The notes: generated by a model from the letters alone, not told the origin. Shown: positions 42,480 through 55,070, counted from the stretch's first letter. The stretch is DNA of 64,000 nt from Ilex aquifolium (GCA_951799425.1 OX637394.1:28432001-28496000); one strand, 5' to 3'. Numbers and translations: made by a program.

Positions 42480-43107
42480 TATGAGTCCAAGCATTCATTT
42501 TTAGGATTTTGTTATTTGTTTTCCTTGTCTTTCCCTTATTTTAGTCCATGTTTATGCATATTTTTCTTGTATATGTTTATTTGAAAAATTAAAAAACATT
42601 GGAAAAGAAAAAGGCAAAAAGATTTTCTTATGTTTGTTTTTCTTTGTTCACAATCTTGGTAATTCACACTTTGATTTGCACTATAATATTTTCATCTTTA
42701 AAATCAAAGTTGAAATGTGCATTGATATGAGTCATATTAGGAGATTGAGAAGTTAGTGGCATAAATCTTAGTTCATGATTCATTTGCCGAAAGTTTCTTT
42801 CATCCTAGCATGCATAGATAGTGTTTGCCTTTGAAAAATTCATAAACCAAGTACACGCAACCATTCACCTACATATTTAGGAGTCTAATTATTTTTAGCT
42901 ATTAATGATCTTAATTGACTCTAAGTGTTGGTGATAGGTGAACACATGACTAGATGTTAGTTAAAATCAATAGCATAGCCTTACTACTCTAAGACTAGAT
43001 GCACTTAACGAGGGGATGTCTAGTATTGTGAGAGATCAGAGGATATTTGTAGGGAGGTTCAGCATCCCAGACACATGCTACAAAATGTAGGTTTTTTGAC
43101 ACAAACG
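42480..43107 (+). other. Sirevirus-like 3' region, left of the copia element
   Basis: AT-rich noncoding DNA without recognisable ORF. By position and continuity it belongs to the hollowed Sirevirus-like element between gag and the 3' noncoding region seen again at 47799-48587. Nothing specific recognised. Confidence 0.4.
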
Positions 43108-43290
43108 TGTTAAGAATATTAGGGTAGTATGTGTAAATTGTTAATAGTAAGAGGGTGTATGTGTAATTCTTGTTATTGTGAGTTAACTATAAATACAAGT
43201 GATGTATGAGAGCTAGGTTAAATTTTTAACCTCTCTCTGTTTCTCTCTTAATATTGTCTCTAATATTATGTTAATCCTCCAAAGTTAACA
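43108..43290 (+). repeat. Copia 5' LTR (183 bp)
   Basis: Short LTR with its own TATA box (CTATAAATAC, about 43190) and a pyrimidine-rich CTCTCTCTGTTTCTCTC stretch after it. Ends TTAACA. No CpG palindrome array, unlike the Ty3/gypsy LTRs here. Confidence 0.93.
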
Positions 43291-43302
43291 TGGTATCAGA
43301 GC
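43291..43302 (+). other. Copia primer binding site
   Basis: TGGTATCAGAGC, complementary to initiator tRNA-Met, adjacent to the LTR. Confidence 0.9.
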
Positions 43303-43344
43303 ATTACGATCATAAATATATATTCTAAATAAATTAATTTTTTG

Positions 43345-44213
43345 TCTGTGGTGGTGGTACTGTTGTGGTGGTGTTGCCTTTTGTCGAAGCATTATCTACG
43401 TATTGTGGTGGTGGTGGTATTGTCAACTTGGTTGTGACAGTCGACGTTGGTGCAGTCGACTTGGTGGCGCTGTCGTCAGTCGACGTTGGTGGTGGTGGTA
43501 TTGTCGACTTGGTGGTGACAGTCGACATTGGTACAGTCGACTTGGTGGGGCCGTCATCAGTCGACGACTTGGTGGTGCCGTCATCAGTCGACGTTGGTGT
43601 AGTCGTCGCGTGGTGTTGTGGTGGGCTTGGTTCACCGTCGTTTGGTTCACCGTCGTCTGTTGTTTGTCGTGGTGGTGGCAGTCGACTTGGTGGCGTCTTT
43701 CTTCGTGGTGGTGTAGTCGACCTTGGGTGCAGAGATTAGGGTTTGATTGAAACCCTAATCAGTGAAGAAGACGAAGTCCAGACTCCATACCCGGATCCAG
43801 ACTCGGATCCAGTAGCCTCAGACCAGATCGGTTCAGGCCCGGTTTAGGCAGTTTTCGACCGGTTCAGCGGTCCAGTGGACTTCTCTGGTCCGTTTCAGTG
43901 CTCCAGCAGACTACAGTGGTCCGGTTCAGCTTCCAGCAGTCCGGTTCAGTCAGTTTTAGACCGGTTCAGCGGTCCAGTGGACTTCTCTGGTCCGGTTCAG
44001 TGCTCTAGCAGACTACAGTGGTCCGGTTCAGCTTCCAGCAGCCTCAGCAAGGTCGGTTCAGTGGTCATTTGGGCTAAACCAGTCCGGTTTAGCGGTTCTC
44101 TAGGCTGGTTCAGCCGTCCAGCAGCCTCATTTGGGCTAAACCAGTTCGGTTTAGCGGTTCTCTAGGCCGGTTCAGTCGGTTCAGTCTTCCAACAGCCCCT
44201 TTTCTTCTGGTTC
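43345..44213 (+). repeat. Tandem-repeat leader replacing gag in the copia element
   Basis: 43345-43720 is a degenerate array rich in GTGGTGGTGGT and GTCGACTTGGTGG units, open in several frames only because of its low complexity. A 102-bp tandem duplication follows (43849-43950 and 43951-about 44052, CCGGTTCAGCGGTCCAGTGG). Then a 62-bp repeat starts at 44066 and 44128 (CATTTGGGCTAAACCAG). A normal gag of several hundred codons is absent. Confidence 0.75.
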
Positions 44214-44253
44214 AGCATTGCAACACTTCTTGTTTGCTATTTGCTACACTATT

Positions 44254-47200
44254 ATGGAACCCAAGCAAGATACCAGGTCTTCCTATCAGGATACCAAGTC
44301 TTCCTATCAGGATGACATCTCTGTTGTTGTTTCCGTACCTCGGTCAGCTCCACCCGACACTGGGTCGGTTACTATTACACAAGAGGAGTATGCTCAGTTC
44401 CTGTCCCAGTAGCAGGCTGTTCCATCTCCCTCCACTGCTACTTTTGTCCAGTCAAGTACTGCTTCCACTTGTTTATTGTCCTCCACTCGCAGTCCCTGGA
44501 TCATAGACTCTGGCACTTCTGACCACATGACTGGTGCGTCTGAAGTTTTTTCTACTTATCAGTCTGCTACTTCCACACGTAGTGTTACTCTTGCTAATGG
44601 TACTTGTTCTAAAGTTTTAGGTCTGGGGACTACTCACTTGAATCCTGATATGTCCCTATCTTCTGTGTTATTTGTTCCTCAGTTTCTGTTTAGTTTACTT
44701 TCCATTAGCAAGATTACCCGTTCTCTCAATTGTTCTGTAACCTTTTATCCCTCTTATTGTGTCTTTCAGGATCTCAAGACGAAGAGGAAGATTGGTACGG
44801 GGCATGAAGCTGGTGGTCTATATTATCTTGACTTTGATTTACCTACCCGGGCTCTACAGACCTCGTTGTCTCCTTTTCAATGGCATTGTCGTCTTGGACA
44901 TCCCTCTCTCCAGAATTTGAAGCGCCAAGTTCCCAGTCTTAGTTCTGTGTCGTCTTTGCCTTGTGAAGCTTGTCAACTTAGTAAGCATCACCGTGTGTCA
45001 TTTCAGTATAGAGTCAATAATCGTGTGTCTAGTCCATTTGAGTTAGTACATTCTGATGTCTGGGGTCCAATAAAGAATATTTCATCTAATAAATATCCTT
45101 ATTTTGTGACATTTGTGGATGACTATTCTCATGTGACTTGGTTGTTTTTGATGAAAGCTCGGTCTGAATTATTCTCTATATTTGAGGCCTTTCGTAAGGA
45201 GATAAAAACTCAGTATGGTTGTCGTATACGTACTTTACGTTCCGATAATGCTCGGGAATATGAATCTGATCCTTTTTCAGCTTATCTTAGTAAAACTGAC
45301 ATTATTCATCAGACTTCTTGGGCTTACACCTCTCCACAGAATGGTGTTGCTGAACGCAAGAACCGTCATTTGTTGGAAGTCACCCGTGCCCTGTTATTCC
45401 AGATGAATATTCTCCGATATTTTTGGAGTGATGCTGTTCTTACTGCTTGTCACCTTATTAATCGTATGTCATCCTCTGTGTTAAATGGGCAAAGTCCATA
45501 TTCTGTCCTTTTTCCTGGTAAGCCCTTATTTTCCCTGACTCCTAAGGTTTTTGGATGTGTCTGTTATGTTCACAATTTGGGTCCTGGGTTTGACAAACTT
45601 GACACTCGAGCTACCAAATGTGTATTTCTTGGTTACTCTCGCACGCAAAAAGGGTATCGTTGCTACAGTCCTTCTATGCGCCGATACTTTATTAGTGCCG
45701 ATGTCACGTTTGAGAAATCTGTTCCATATTTTCCAGCACCTTCTCAGCCTTTGGATCTGGACTTTGGGTCATCTCCTGTACCACCATCTCTTTCCCCATC
45801 TTCAGATATTCCGCTGCCCACTGTGTTACCATCTACTTTACTTCTCCGTGTCTACTCTCGCCGTCCTCGCCCATCGACTGAGGTGCCCATACCGTCTTCC
45901 TTGCCGCCTTCTGATCTTGGTACATCAGGTAATTTAGACTCTTTACCTATTGCTCTTCGAAAAGGTACTCGTTCGTGTGTTACTAATCATCCCATTGCTC
46001 ATTTTGTTTCATATGATGCCTTGTCTCCTGTCTTCTCTTGTTTTACTTCCCAATTATCTACTATATCTATTCCTAAGCATTTACAGGATGCATTATCTGA
46101 TCCGGGTTGGAGGAAAGCTATGGAGGAGGAGATGGATGCCTTACATCATAATGGGACTTGGGATCTCGTTCATTTACCTTCTGGTAAACGAACTGTTGGT
46201 TGTCGTTAGGTGTATACTGTTAAATTTCATCTGGATGGTTCTGTAGAGCGTCTCAAAGCCCGACTTGTTGCAAAGGGCTTTACTCAGACTTATGGTGTTG
46301 ATTATGAGGAGACTTTCTCTCATGTTGCCAAAATTTCCTTTGTTCGTATCTTGATTTCTTTGGCTGCTAATCTTGATTGGCCCTTGTTTCAGTTAGACGT
46401 CAAGAATGTCTTCCTACATGGTGACTTGGTTGAAGAGGTATACATGGAGCAGCCACCTGGGTTTACTGCTCAGGGGGAGTATGGTAAGAGTGTATGTCGG
46501 TTAAAAAAATCTTTGTATGGTTTGAAGCAGTCACTGAGGGCATGGTTTGATAAAATTTCAGATGTAGTTTTAGAGTTTGGTCTTCTTCGATGTCAGACAG
46601 ATCATTCTGTGTTCCATAGACAGACAAATGCTGGATATGTTCTATTGGTGGTCTATGTAGATGATATTGTTTACTGGAAATGATTCTGAGGGGATTGCCA
46701 AGTTAAAAATATTCTTGCAGGATCGATTTCATACTAAGGATTTGGGAAAACTCAGGTATTTCTTGGGTATTGAGGTGGCTCGATCTAAACAGGGTATTTG
46801 TTTATCTCAGAGGAAATATGTACTTGACATGCTGGAGGAAGCAGGTTTGCTGGGTGGCAGACCTATTGATGTTCCTATGGATCCGAATCAGAAACTTTTG
46901 ATGGATGATGGTGTACTGTTTGAGAATCCGGGTCGGTATCGCAGATTGGTTGGGAAGCTCAATTATCTCACTATTACTCGACCAGATATTTCCTATGCAG
47001 TTAGTATAGTAAGTCAATTCATGGGGTGTCCTAGAGTACCACATTGGGAAGCAGTTACTCGTATTCTGCGATATCTCAAACGTGCTCCTGGACTTGGACT
47101 ATTATATCGAGCTAATGGACATCTTAGAGTGGAAGGTTTCTCAGATGCTGATTGGGCTGGCTCTCCTTCGAATCGGAGATCAACCACTGGTTATTGTACT

Positions 47201-47608
47201 TTCTTAGGAGGTAATGTTGTCTCATGGAAAAGTAAGAAACAATATGTGGTAGCAAGATCCAGTGCTGAGGCTGAGTATAGGGCAATGACGCATACGACGA
47301 GTGAGTTGACTTGGCTACTACACTTCCTCCAGGAAATTGGCTTTCCAATTCAACTTCCTTTACAGTTGTTCTATGACAACCAGGCAGCTATCCATATCGC
47401 TTCCAATCCGGTGTTTCACGAGAGAACCAAACATATCGAGGTTGATTGTCACTTTATTCGGGACAAGATAGTAATTGGGGAGATTACAACTCCATTTGTG
47501 AAATCTGAAGATCAGCTTGCAGATATGTTTACCAAAGCATTGAGTCGTACATGTCTTACAACGATTTGTTCCAAGCTTGGATTATATGATATATATAGTC
47601 CAGCTTGA
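44254..47608 (+). pseudogene. Copia Pol: protease - integrase - RT - RNase H
   Basis: ATG at 44254, then a stop (TAG 44410) and continuous coding. Protease DSGTSDHM (Asp at 44506). GAG-pre-integrase zinc finger HCRLGHPSLQNL, CEACQLSKH. Integrase core VDDYSHVTW, RSDNAREY, NGVAERKNRHLLE (D,D-35-E). RT blocks GSVERLKARLVAKGFTQ, FQLDVKNVFLHGDL and YVDDIV. RNase H GFSDADWAG, SSAEAEYRAM and FYDNQAAIHIASNPVFHERT. A TAG at 46207 replaces the Trp of the C-R-W-V-Y motif, and a small frameshift lies just after YVDDIV (about 46670-46680). Only three lesions in 3.3 kb: a recent insertion, but not autonomous. Confidence 0.95.
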
Positions 47609-47615
47609 GGGGGAG

Positions 47616-47798
47616 TGTTAAGAATATTAGGGTAGCATGTGTAAATTGTTAATAGTAAGAGGGTGTATGTGTAATTCTTGTTATTGTGAGTTAACTATAA
47701 ATACAAGTGATGTATGAGAGCTAGGTTAAGTTTTTAACCTCTCTCTGTTTCCCTCTTAATATTGTCTCTAATATTATGTTAATCCTCCAAAGTTAACA
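47616..47798 (+). repeat. Copia 3' LTR (183 bp), preceded by PPT
   Basis: PPT GAGGGGGAG at 47607-47615, LTR TGTTAAGAATATTAGGG...TTAACA. Same sequence as the 5' LTR apart from three substitutions (about 1.6%). Confidence 0.93.
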
Positions 47799-48587
47799 GA
47801 GCCTGAGACACAGAGAGGAGATTGTGGAGCCAGTGGAGTTTGATGTAGCCATATGAGCTGTTCTTTAGAGACTTTTAGTTTAGGTCATATGAGAGACTTG
47901 AGTGTGTTTTATTCATTCATGGCCTACACTAAAGTACTATATTTTTTTGTTGAATTTTCCAGTTTATTTACTTCTATTTGCTTTGACTATTTTCTTTTGT
48001 TATGATGCACTCTTAGTCCTAATTTTGATGTTCTTATCATATTTGACTTTGAGTTATATGCCTTGTTTGCCCCTTGATTACTTTATGTGCATGATTTAGC
48101 TAGTTGATTTGCAACCCATGATTTTATGTCTGATTGTTACATATTGTCATTGGGTTAACATTTATAGCAAATAAAGAAAGAGTATGTTAGGTAACTTGAT
48201 TATGTGCCATGATTGTTGCATTTTGTCATTGGGTTGACATTCGTGAAAAAAATGGAGAGAATATTTTAGGGACATATGAGAGGAATGGTGGAGATTTACT
48301 CTTGACTAGGCTATATATGTTGCATGTGAAAATAGAAAGGGAGAGTTTGTTCTAATACTCAAGGGGAGTAAATTTACAAATTTGGCATTAAGTTACCTAT
48401 TTTACATTTGTTTATTTTACACTTATTATTTTAGTTGTGAACACCAACTAAGGGGGAGAACTTGAAGTGATTCAAATTGATAGATCAATAGGTTCTCAAG
48501 CAGAATGGGTGAATTAGTTCTTAATATGTTACATATTTTCATTTGCATGATGTATACATAAATATTCCCTATATATATATATATATA
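47799..48587 (+). other. Sirevirus-like 3' noncoding region with PPT-like tracts
   Basis: No ORF of significance. CAAGGGGAGTAAA near 48341 and CTAAGGGGGAGAAC near 48448 are PPT-like; multiple PPTs near the 3' end are a known habit of Sireviruses. Ends in an (AT)n run at 48571-48588, where the LINE begins. Confidence 0.5.
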
Positions 48588-50108
48588 TTTTTTTTGGGGG
48601 AACCTCGACGGTGTGAGGGGAACTTTATTGATTAAAAAATTAAATTACACCTAGCCAGGAGAGACGTATGTATTTTACCCCTCGATGCAATCTAATTACA
48701 TATAAAAGATAAAAATGGGGGTAAAATGCATGCTTAGTACAGAACATAAAATTAAAATTAAATAAAACACTAAGCATACTACCTATACATAACCAAAAAG
48801 CTGCTAATATAATAATGAACTTGCAATAAATGCAACTTAAATAAGCCAACAGGAGCTGAGAGTGAAGCTGAGCAGCCCATAAGTGAAGCCGAGAAGAGCT
48901 GATAGTAGAGCTAGGATGATCTGATGAAGGAGCTGAAAGAAGGAGCCCGACTTCGAGCTGAGGAAATCTCTGAGCTGGGGAAAAAGAAGATGAGAAAATA
49001 AATAAGCAGGGCCTGCAATGAAATTGAGCTAAGGGCAAAATGGAGCTGGGTGGCAATTGAAATGTTGTCTGATAAGGCAGGCGAAAGGGCTGCCTTCGGG
49101 AAATGAAAAGCCAAGAGATAAGCAGGTTTGATAGGCCAATGCTCCTATTGATAGCATCAGCCCCTTTTCTGATAAGGCAGATGAAAGGTCCAAGGTATAA
49201 AAGCAGAGACATCCCTTTATTTTTGTATAGACCGTATCCAGATTCTCTGAACTCCAAAAGGCCTCCTAGGATCTGCAAATCTCTCTAGAGAGATTCGTCT
49301 GAGTCAGGGGGTTTCCAAGAGAAAAAAACCAGACTCTTCCTTCCTAATACATTGCAAAAGATGAACATCTAGACCAAGAAAACCAGAGCAGCAATGAAGC
49401 TCAAGAGAGACCTGCAGGAGGAGAGTGACCAACGCAAAACAAAAGCCTCCAAGATTCGTAGAGAAGAAGGTCCAGAGAAAAATATTGAAAGCCATGAGAG
49501 ACCAGAAGATGTTTCCAGCAGAGAAGTTGAAAGTCTAACCTTTCTGTTGATACAACGGCTCAGTCTTGAAGATCCAATGCAGCTTGAAATAGAAGAACTC
49601 CAACGCAGAAGGAAAGCACCAAGAGTCAACCATGTCCAGCAAACCATATTCAGCAAGCAAAAATGAGAAGACCAAGCAACCATTAGGATATAGCACATCC
49701 TCACAACTACAAAATAGCAGAAGCCCCATTCAACCATAAAGTTCCCTGGAATCTCCTCTTCACAACCACAGATTAGAAGGAGTCTCCTGAGATGGATCCA
49801 GTTGCAGAAACCAGGACCACCCTTGCAGAATTCCAACAATCGAAGCAGAGAAATGATCTGAACCCAAATGAAGAAGCTACTCCAAAAATACCAAGTACTC
49901 AGACGAAGAGAAGACAAGAAGGTGCCTGGTGCATTCTTTCTCCTTAGTATTTCTTTGCTTTTGATAAAAGGATCCCCCATGTTTAGGGATGTATAAGTAA
50001 TCTGGACTGTATAAATGGACTGTGTTTTTTGATTAAACTATGATTTGGACTTAATCCATATGCTTGCAACTATAGATGTTCTCATAAAACTGTTCACCGA
50101 GAAATAGT
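48588..50108 (-). other. LINE 3' region (about 1.5 kb)
   Basis: Longer than I would expect for a plant LINE 3' UTR. It has no convincing ORF. A plus-strand TATAAAAGC at 49196-49204, a pair of CTGATAAGGCAG repeats (49071, 49169) and a highly charged plus-strand reading frame (49394-49666, unrecognised) leave open a further insertion here. Confidence 0.5.
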
Positions 50109-53100
50109 CTAGGATAAGGCAAAATACCTCTTGCGAATTGCCTTGATCCCCCATTGATCATGTTGCAATAAAAGCCTAATAGGGAGAGGCAAATCACCTT
50201 GATTCAAGTACAAACGAGGAGCTTGATCCCTAACCCCTTGAGTAGCTAATGCATCAACTACTGAATTCCCTTCCCTATACACATGCTGGATGCGATAGTC
50301 CATAGACTGTAAAAGAGGAAATAGTGCATCTGCAAGTGCCCATAAATGCCATGAAGGAGTAGATTTTTTGTTAACCATGTCCATTAGGACCCGAGAGTCA
50401 GTCTCTATATCCCAAGCGTAGACCTCTAAGCCATAATTATGAATTAGAGAGAGACCATCCAGCAAAGCACGCATCTCTGCTTGCATATTCGTGCCTATGT
50501 CATAGAAATAAGAGCCTACAAGAACAAACTGACCCCAATGATTTTGAATGACCACCCCACCTCCTGATACACCTGGATTGCCCTTAGAGGCACCGTCAAT
50601 ATTCAATTTCAATCTACCTTCAAGTGGATATAACCAGGAAACCCATTTCACCTTTATCGTAGGAGCCCTTATGCAAGGTACCTGTAAAGATTGTAGCAGT
50701 TCCAACTCAGCAGGAGTGTCTAGAGATTTTGCTTTAATATTATAAGCTTGCAGTCTACAATAATCCATCACTAGCTTAGCCATTGAGATAGAGTACTTCT
50801 TCTTATCCTCAAAGAGCCTACTACACCTCTCTCTCCAAAACTGCCAGAAGATTAATAAAGGGATGCCCCTAACCAAAGAATGACTGAGTGATGGATGTTG
50901 ATAAATTCTAGTGAGTCTCATAAAGCGTACCATTGGGGATTCATTAGGAATTAATGAAAACCCCATAAATTGAGAGATCTTAGTCCAAACCTCCCTAGCA
51001 TAACTGCAATTAATGAACAAGTGCTGCACTGTCTCTACTTCCCCATTACATAATGCACATTTACTTACTAATGAGACCCCTCTATTCTGAAATGTGGAGT
51101 CCATAGGTAGTATACTTTTCATTAGTTTCCACCCTAGGAGCTGTGAACTGGGGGGCACCTTCTTCTAAATGACTTCCGCTAGCGCATTTACATTACCATG
51201 AGATCTAATTAATTGCCATGTTGTTTTAACTGAGAAAGAGCCCTCTGTTGTGTGCTACCATATAAGTTTGTCTTCCTTTCTTGATAAATTGGGAGTAGCT
51301 GGATAAATCTCTTGCAATGAAAAAGAGTCCAAAAATTGTAAGACTGTATCTAGCTTCCAGCAGCTCAGAGATCTTAGGATATACAGTAGGAACAGTAGTA
51401 GCTTTTAAAATAAGAGACCCCGTACCACTCCAATTATCACACCAAAAATCAACCCCATTGCTTGTGCCCACCAACATCCGAGAATTTTCCACAATAATTT
51501 CAAAGAAAGGAACTAAGTAGTTGAAAGACCTATTAAGCCCCTTCTTGGCATTTCTTAGTATGTGCTGGTTTCTAAGGAATTTAGCAGAAAAAAAAAGGTA
51601 GACCATAGGGAAGATCCTTGCAATAGATGCCACACCTGCTTCATTTTAAAAGACTGTTGAATATCTTCAAATTTCCGAATGCCTAATCCTCCCTCTTGCT
51701 TTGGCATGGTGATATCCTTCCAAGAGCACCAGTTTCTTTTATTCACATTTAACTTCCCTGACCAAAAAAAATTTGCCATGGCAGAGTTCAATCTAGCTAT
51801 AATTCCTTTTGGTAGATTCAACATAAAGAGTAAGTGAATGGGGATTGAAGTCAATACATAATTAATAAGTACCACTCTGCCGGCACTAGAAAGGAATTTA
51901 GCATACTAACCCAACAATTTCTTTTGGAATTTATTCAGTAACTCCTCAAATTAGATTAATTTCAACCTCCCTCTGATATTGGAAATCCAAGATAGGACAA
52001 TGGACCTGATTTCAGAGGAATTTGTGCTATTTGCGATAACGCATTCCTCCTTATAGTACTGATTTTTGAAGAACAGTAGAGAGAAATTTTCTGCCTGTTT
52101 ACTTTTTGTCCAGAAGAAGCTTCATACCTCCCCAAAAAAATTAAGAGATTCCTCATTGACTTTTTTGTGCCCCTTAGAAATATGAGAGTATCATCTGCAA
52201 ATAAAAGATGACTTAAGAGAATAGACCCTCTCCTTGTATGAAATCCTTGAATGAGACCATTCTGAAATTGATGTAAAAGACCCCTGCTCAATACTTCCTC
52301 TTCCAAGATAAATAGACTAGGAGATAAAGGATCTCCCTGCCTTAGTCCCCTTAAAGCTGGAAAAAATCCACGTCTGACCCCATTAAGCACCACAGAAATA
52401 TGTTGAATTGCAAAGCAGTTTGCAATAAGAGATACAAACTTTTTAGAAAAACCAAACCTTCTGAGAGTTTGATAAATGAAGTCCCAATCCATTCTGTCAA
52501 ACGGTTTCATCATATCAAGCTTTGGAATTGCATTCCCTGCCTCGACTTTTCTGTCTAACTCATTCATCATCAGCTAAGCTAGCACAATACTATCTCCTAT
52601 ACCTCTGCCTTTTACAAACCCATGCTGCTCTTTAGAGATAAGTTTAGGAAGCACATTGCTCAATCTAGTTGCTAATAACTTGGTAAAGATCTTGAAAAGA
52701 AAGTTGCATAAACTTATTAGCCTGAACTCTGAAAAGCAAGAATGATCATCCTTCTTGGGTATCAATGTTAGTAGTGTTGCATTGATTGACCTTGGGATTT
52801 GACCCCCTTGAATGAAGTGATTAACTACAGCTAGCAAGTCCGTTTTAATGATGTCCCAAGTACAATGAAAAAACCTGCCTAAAAATCCATCAGGTCCAGG
52901 GGCATTATGTATCGACATAGAGAAAACATTACTTTTTAACTCCTCTAGAGTAATTAGGGAAGTAAGCACTTCGTTATCCTCGCTCGTTACTAATGCTGGG
53001 ATGGCAGAAAACAGTCTCTCTTCCAGTTGATGAGCTTCAGATTTATAGCGGCCATAAAAGTGATTAACTCCACACCTAGCAATGTCTTCCATGTCCTCTA

Positions 53101-54256
53101 ACAAAACTCCGTCTGCATATTTAATTCTTCCAATTCTATTTCGCACTGCTTTCCCTTTTGCTATAGCATGATACAACTTCGTGTTTCGTTTACCCTCCAC
53201 TGCCCATTTTATATTTGTTTTCTGTCTCCAAAAGGACTCTTCCATAGTTAGGGATGTCTCCAGATTTTTCTTTGCTGTCTGTACTGCTTGAACTGCTGCT
53301 TTTGCGTTACTTCTTTCCAATTCCATCTGTGCGTTCTGCAATTCTGCCTCATATCTTCTAATGTTCTCAAATATATTCCCAAAAATGACTTTATTCCACT
53401 GCTTAAGGTCAGATTTGACCTTCTTCAATTTTAGAAAAACATTTGCAATCAGATTTGTAGAGTAATTGTCTCTCCAGCTTCGCTCCACCAAATCAAGAAA
53501 TCCCGTATGTTCAATCCACATATCCAAGAATTTGAAGTAAGAGATCCTGCTGGGCCCAGTCCCTTCTAAAAATTTGACGATTAAGGGGCAGTGGTCCGAT
53601 TGTCCCCTAGCAGCATGTTCAACATTTGTGTCTGCAAATCTTTGTCCCCAATAAATATTGGTGAGAGCTCTGTCAATTCTCTGCCACGTACGAGTTCTAA
53701 CTTCATGGTTGTTACACCAAGTAAAAGGAGCACCTTTAAAACCACAATCCTGTAAAACCATGGAATTAATAAAATCATTGAACTCTGCCATAATGGACAG
53801 ACTTGGTGTAGCTCCTCATTTCCTCTCTGTAGAACATACAATTGCATTGAAGTCTCCAATCAGCATCTAGGGGTGATCTGAAGGTTGCAAAGACACCAAG
53901 TGATCCCACAGTGGTCTTCTCAGAATATAGTCACATTTGGCATAAATAAAGGTCACATTAAAAGGTGGAGATCCCAAGAATGAAGCCTGAACAGTCAAGC
54001 CTTGTTCATGGGCAGAAATAAATTTAACCTGCAATCTATGGTCCCACATAATCCAAACATTTTTCTCAGCAAGGGGATTTTCTAAGAAGGATGAAAACCC
54101 CATTGAACTACAGAGATTACTTAACTTAGACGACATCATTTTAGGTTCTAAAATCGAAACGAGGCATACATCTTGCATCCCAATCATCTTTTGTAGCCTT
54201 AATTTAGAGGGCTCATTTTTAGCACCTCTAATATTCCACGAAATTATACTAATCAT
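50109..54256 (-). pseudogene. LINE ORF2: endonuclease - RT - zinc knuckle - RNase H
   Basis: Minus strand, in order. Endonuclease start MISIISWNIRGAKN, SILEPKM, NVWIMWD; a frameshift by GDFNAIV (about 53840); SDHCPLIV (about 53590). RT: SINATLLTLIPKK, SEFRLISLCNFLFKIFTKLLATRL, then GLRQGDPLSPSLFI and FADDTLIF (catalytic FADD near 52190). Then GGLGIRKFEDIQ. The zf-RVT-like CALCNGEVETVQHLFINC lies near 51020-51070. The RNase H domain has LNIDGASKGNPG, MQAEMRALLDGL, ETDSRVLMDMV and VYREGNSVVDALA (about 50235-50580). Internal stops or frameshifts lie near 53860, 53795, 52572, 51960-51880, 51600 and 51160. Enzyme for target-primed reverse transcription; dead copy. Confidence 0.93.
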
Positions 54257-55060
54257 TGAGAAGAGGAAGCAGGTAACTTGCTAGATTTAGATCTAGTAGT
54301 CATACTAGTATGTAAGGGAGCAAACTCTTGTATCAATTGCGCTGCATTATGATTATCACATGGGGCTGAGTAACATGAATCCATTTCAATGCTTGCAGAG
54401 CTTGATGAAATTTCTGCATCAGAGTAATAACCTATGTTTGGGAGCTCTTTGGAACATCTTAATCCACTATCATCATCGAGGTTAATATGACTGCCCTCCC
54501 TGACGTCGTATTGGTGGTCAACTAAGAAGGAAGAGTGAGAGAGTGATGAAGACTGTCTATTCAGCTGACATCCATGCCTTTCCCTTGGAGGCATATTCTG
54601 TATACCCATGACTGGGTCTATAGGGAGCTGCATATCTTGGTCATTATCCACTTCATTAAACTCTTGATTTGTGAGGTCAATTGCCCTAGCCAAATTCTCC
54701 AGATTTTTAAAATCATCATTCTGCATATCCTGGGCTTTAGAAGTATGGGTTGGGCTTAAACAATTCCGATTTTCATTAGAACCTAGCTCTGCATCATCGT
54801 TCACTTCCAGAACCACATTTGGACTGGAGACCAAAAGATCTTCAGAATCTCTCCGCTGTGTACTTTCCTTTGGCGAAATATTCTCTCCATTCTACTCAAC
54901 TTTATCTTTGCCCGAATGTTCTCCATCTTCCAATCTTGTTTGGGATTTTTCCTTCTCCGTATCTCTGACTTCTATGACAGTTTGTACTACTTTCCCGAAT
55001 GTAATTTCTGTTTCCTTAGCTGGATTATTAACTTGGTTCTTTCCAAACCTATGATTATGT
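54253..55060 (-). pseudogene. LINE ORF1 C-terminal part
   Basis: Upstream of and overlapping the endonuclease start by 4 nt (stop TGA of SSSQ overlaps ATG ATT). Reads from about 55060 (RFGKNQVNNPAKETEI) through one stop (TAG near 54895) to a Ser/Asp/Asn-rich acidic tail with RSKSSKLPASSSQ. The nucleic-acid-binding part of ORF1 is lost by 5' truncation. Confidence 0.65.
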
Positions 55061-55070
55061 TATGTATTTC

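Larger units (their letters stand above)
43108..47798 (+). mobile_element. Ty1/copia element with 183-bp LTRs, gag largely missing
   Basis: LTRs TGTTAAGAATATT...AAAGTTAACA at 43108-43290 and 47616-47798 differ at only three positions by eye. The primer site TGGTATCAGAGC directly abuts the 5' LTR and a PPT GAGGGGGAG directly precedes the 3' LTR. Pol is nearly complete. The bases flanking the element (AAACG on the left, GAGCC on the right) do not form a TSD, so one flank has been altered or the element is a recombinant. Confidence 0.93.
48588..55070 (-). mobile_element. L1-type LINE, 5'-truncated and decayed
   Basis: On the minus strand: end of ORF1, ORF2 (endonuclease, RT, zinc-knuckle, RNase H), a long 3' region and an A-run (TTTTTTTT at 48588-48595 on plus). 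Just before the tail is AATCAATAAAGTTCCCC, a polyadenylation-like context. The 5' end near 55070 is inside ORF1. No clear TSD could be matched. Inserted in the 3' region of the Sirevirus-like element. Confidence 0.88.

Noticed and set aside
43365..43750. Overlapping Gly/Val/Trp-rich ORFs in several frames
   Set aside because: They are open only because of the GTGGTGGT low-complexity sequence; no homology or codon pattern supports coding.
43108..47798. Target-site duplication for the copia element
   Set aside because: GACAC occurs on both sides but not adjacent to the LTR ends; the immediate 5-mers AAACG and GAGCC differ.
48571..48588. (AT)n run as a possible origin or regulatory site
   Set aside because: Ordinary microsatellite next to the LINE A-tail; likely generated at insertion.
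49369..49980. 203-codon minus-strand ORF rich in Leu, Ser and Cys
   Set aside because: Composition follows the purine-rich plus strand, there is no recognisable domain, and the frame lies in the LINE 3' region.
50109..51158. Stand-alone RNase H / zinc-finger protein gene on the minus strand
   Set aside because: It is the C-terminal end of LINE ORF2. Endonuclease and RT blocks continue upstream in the same orientation.
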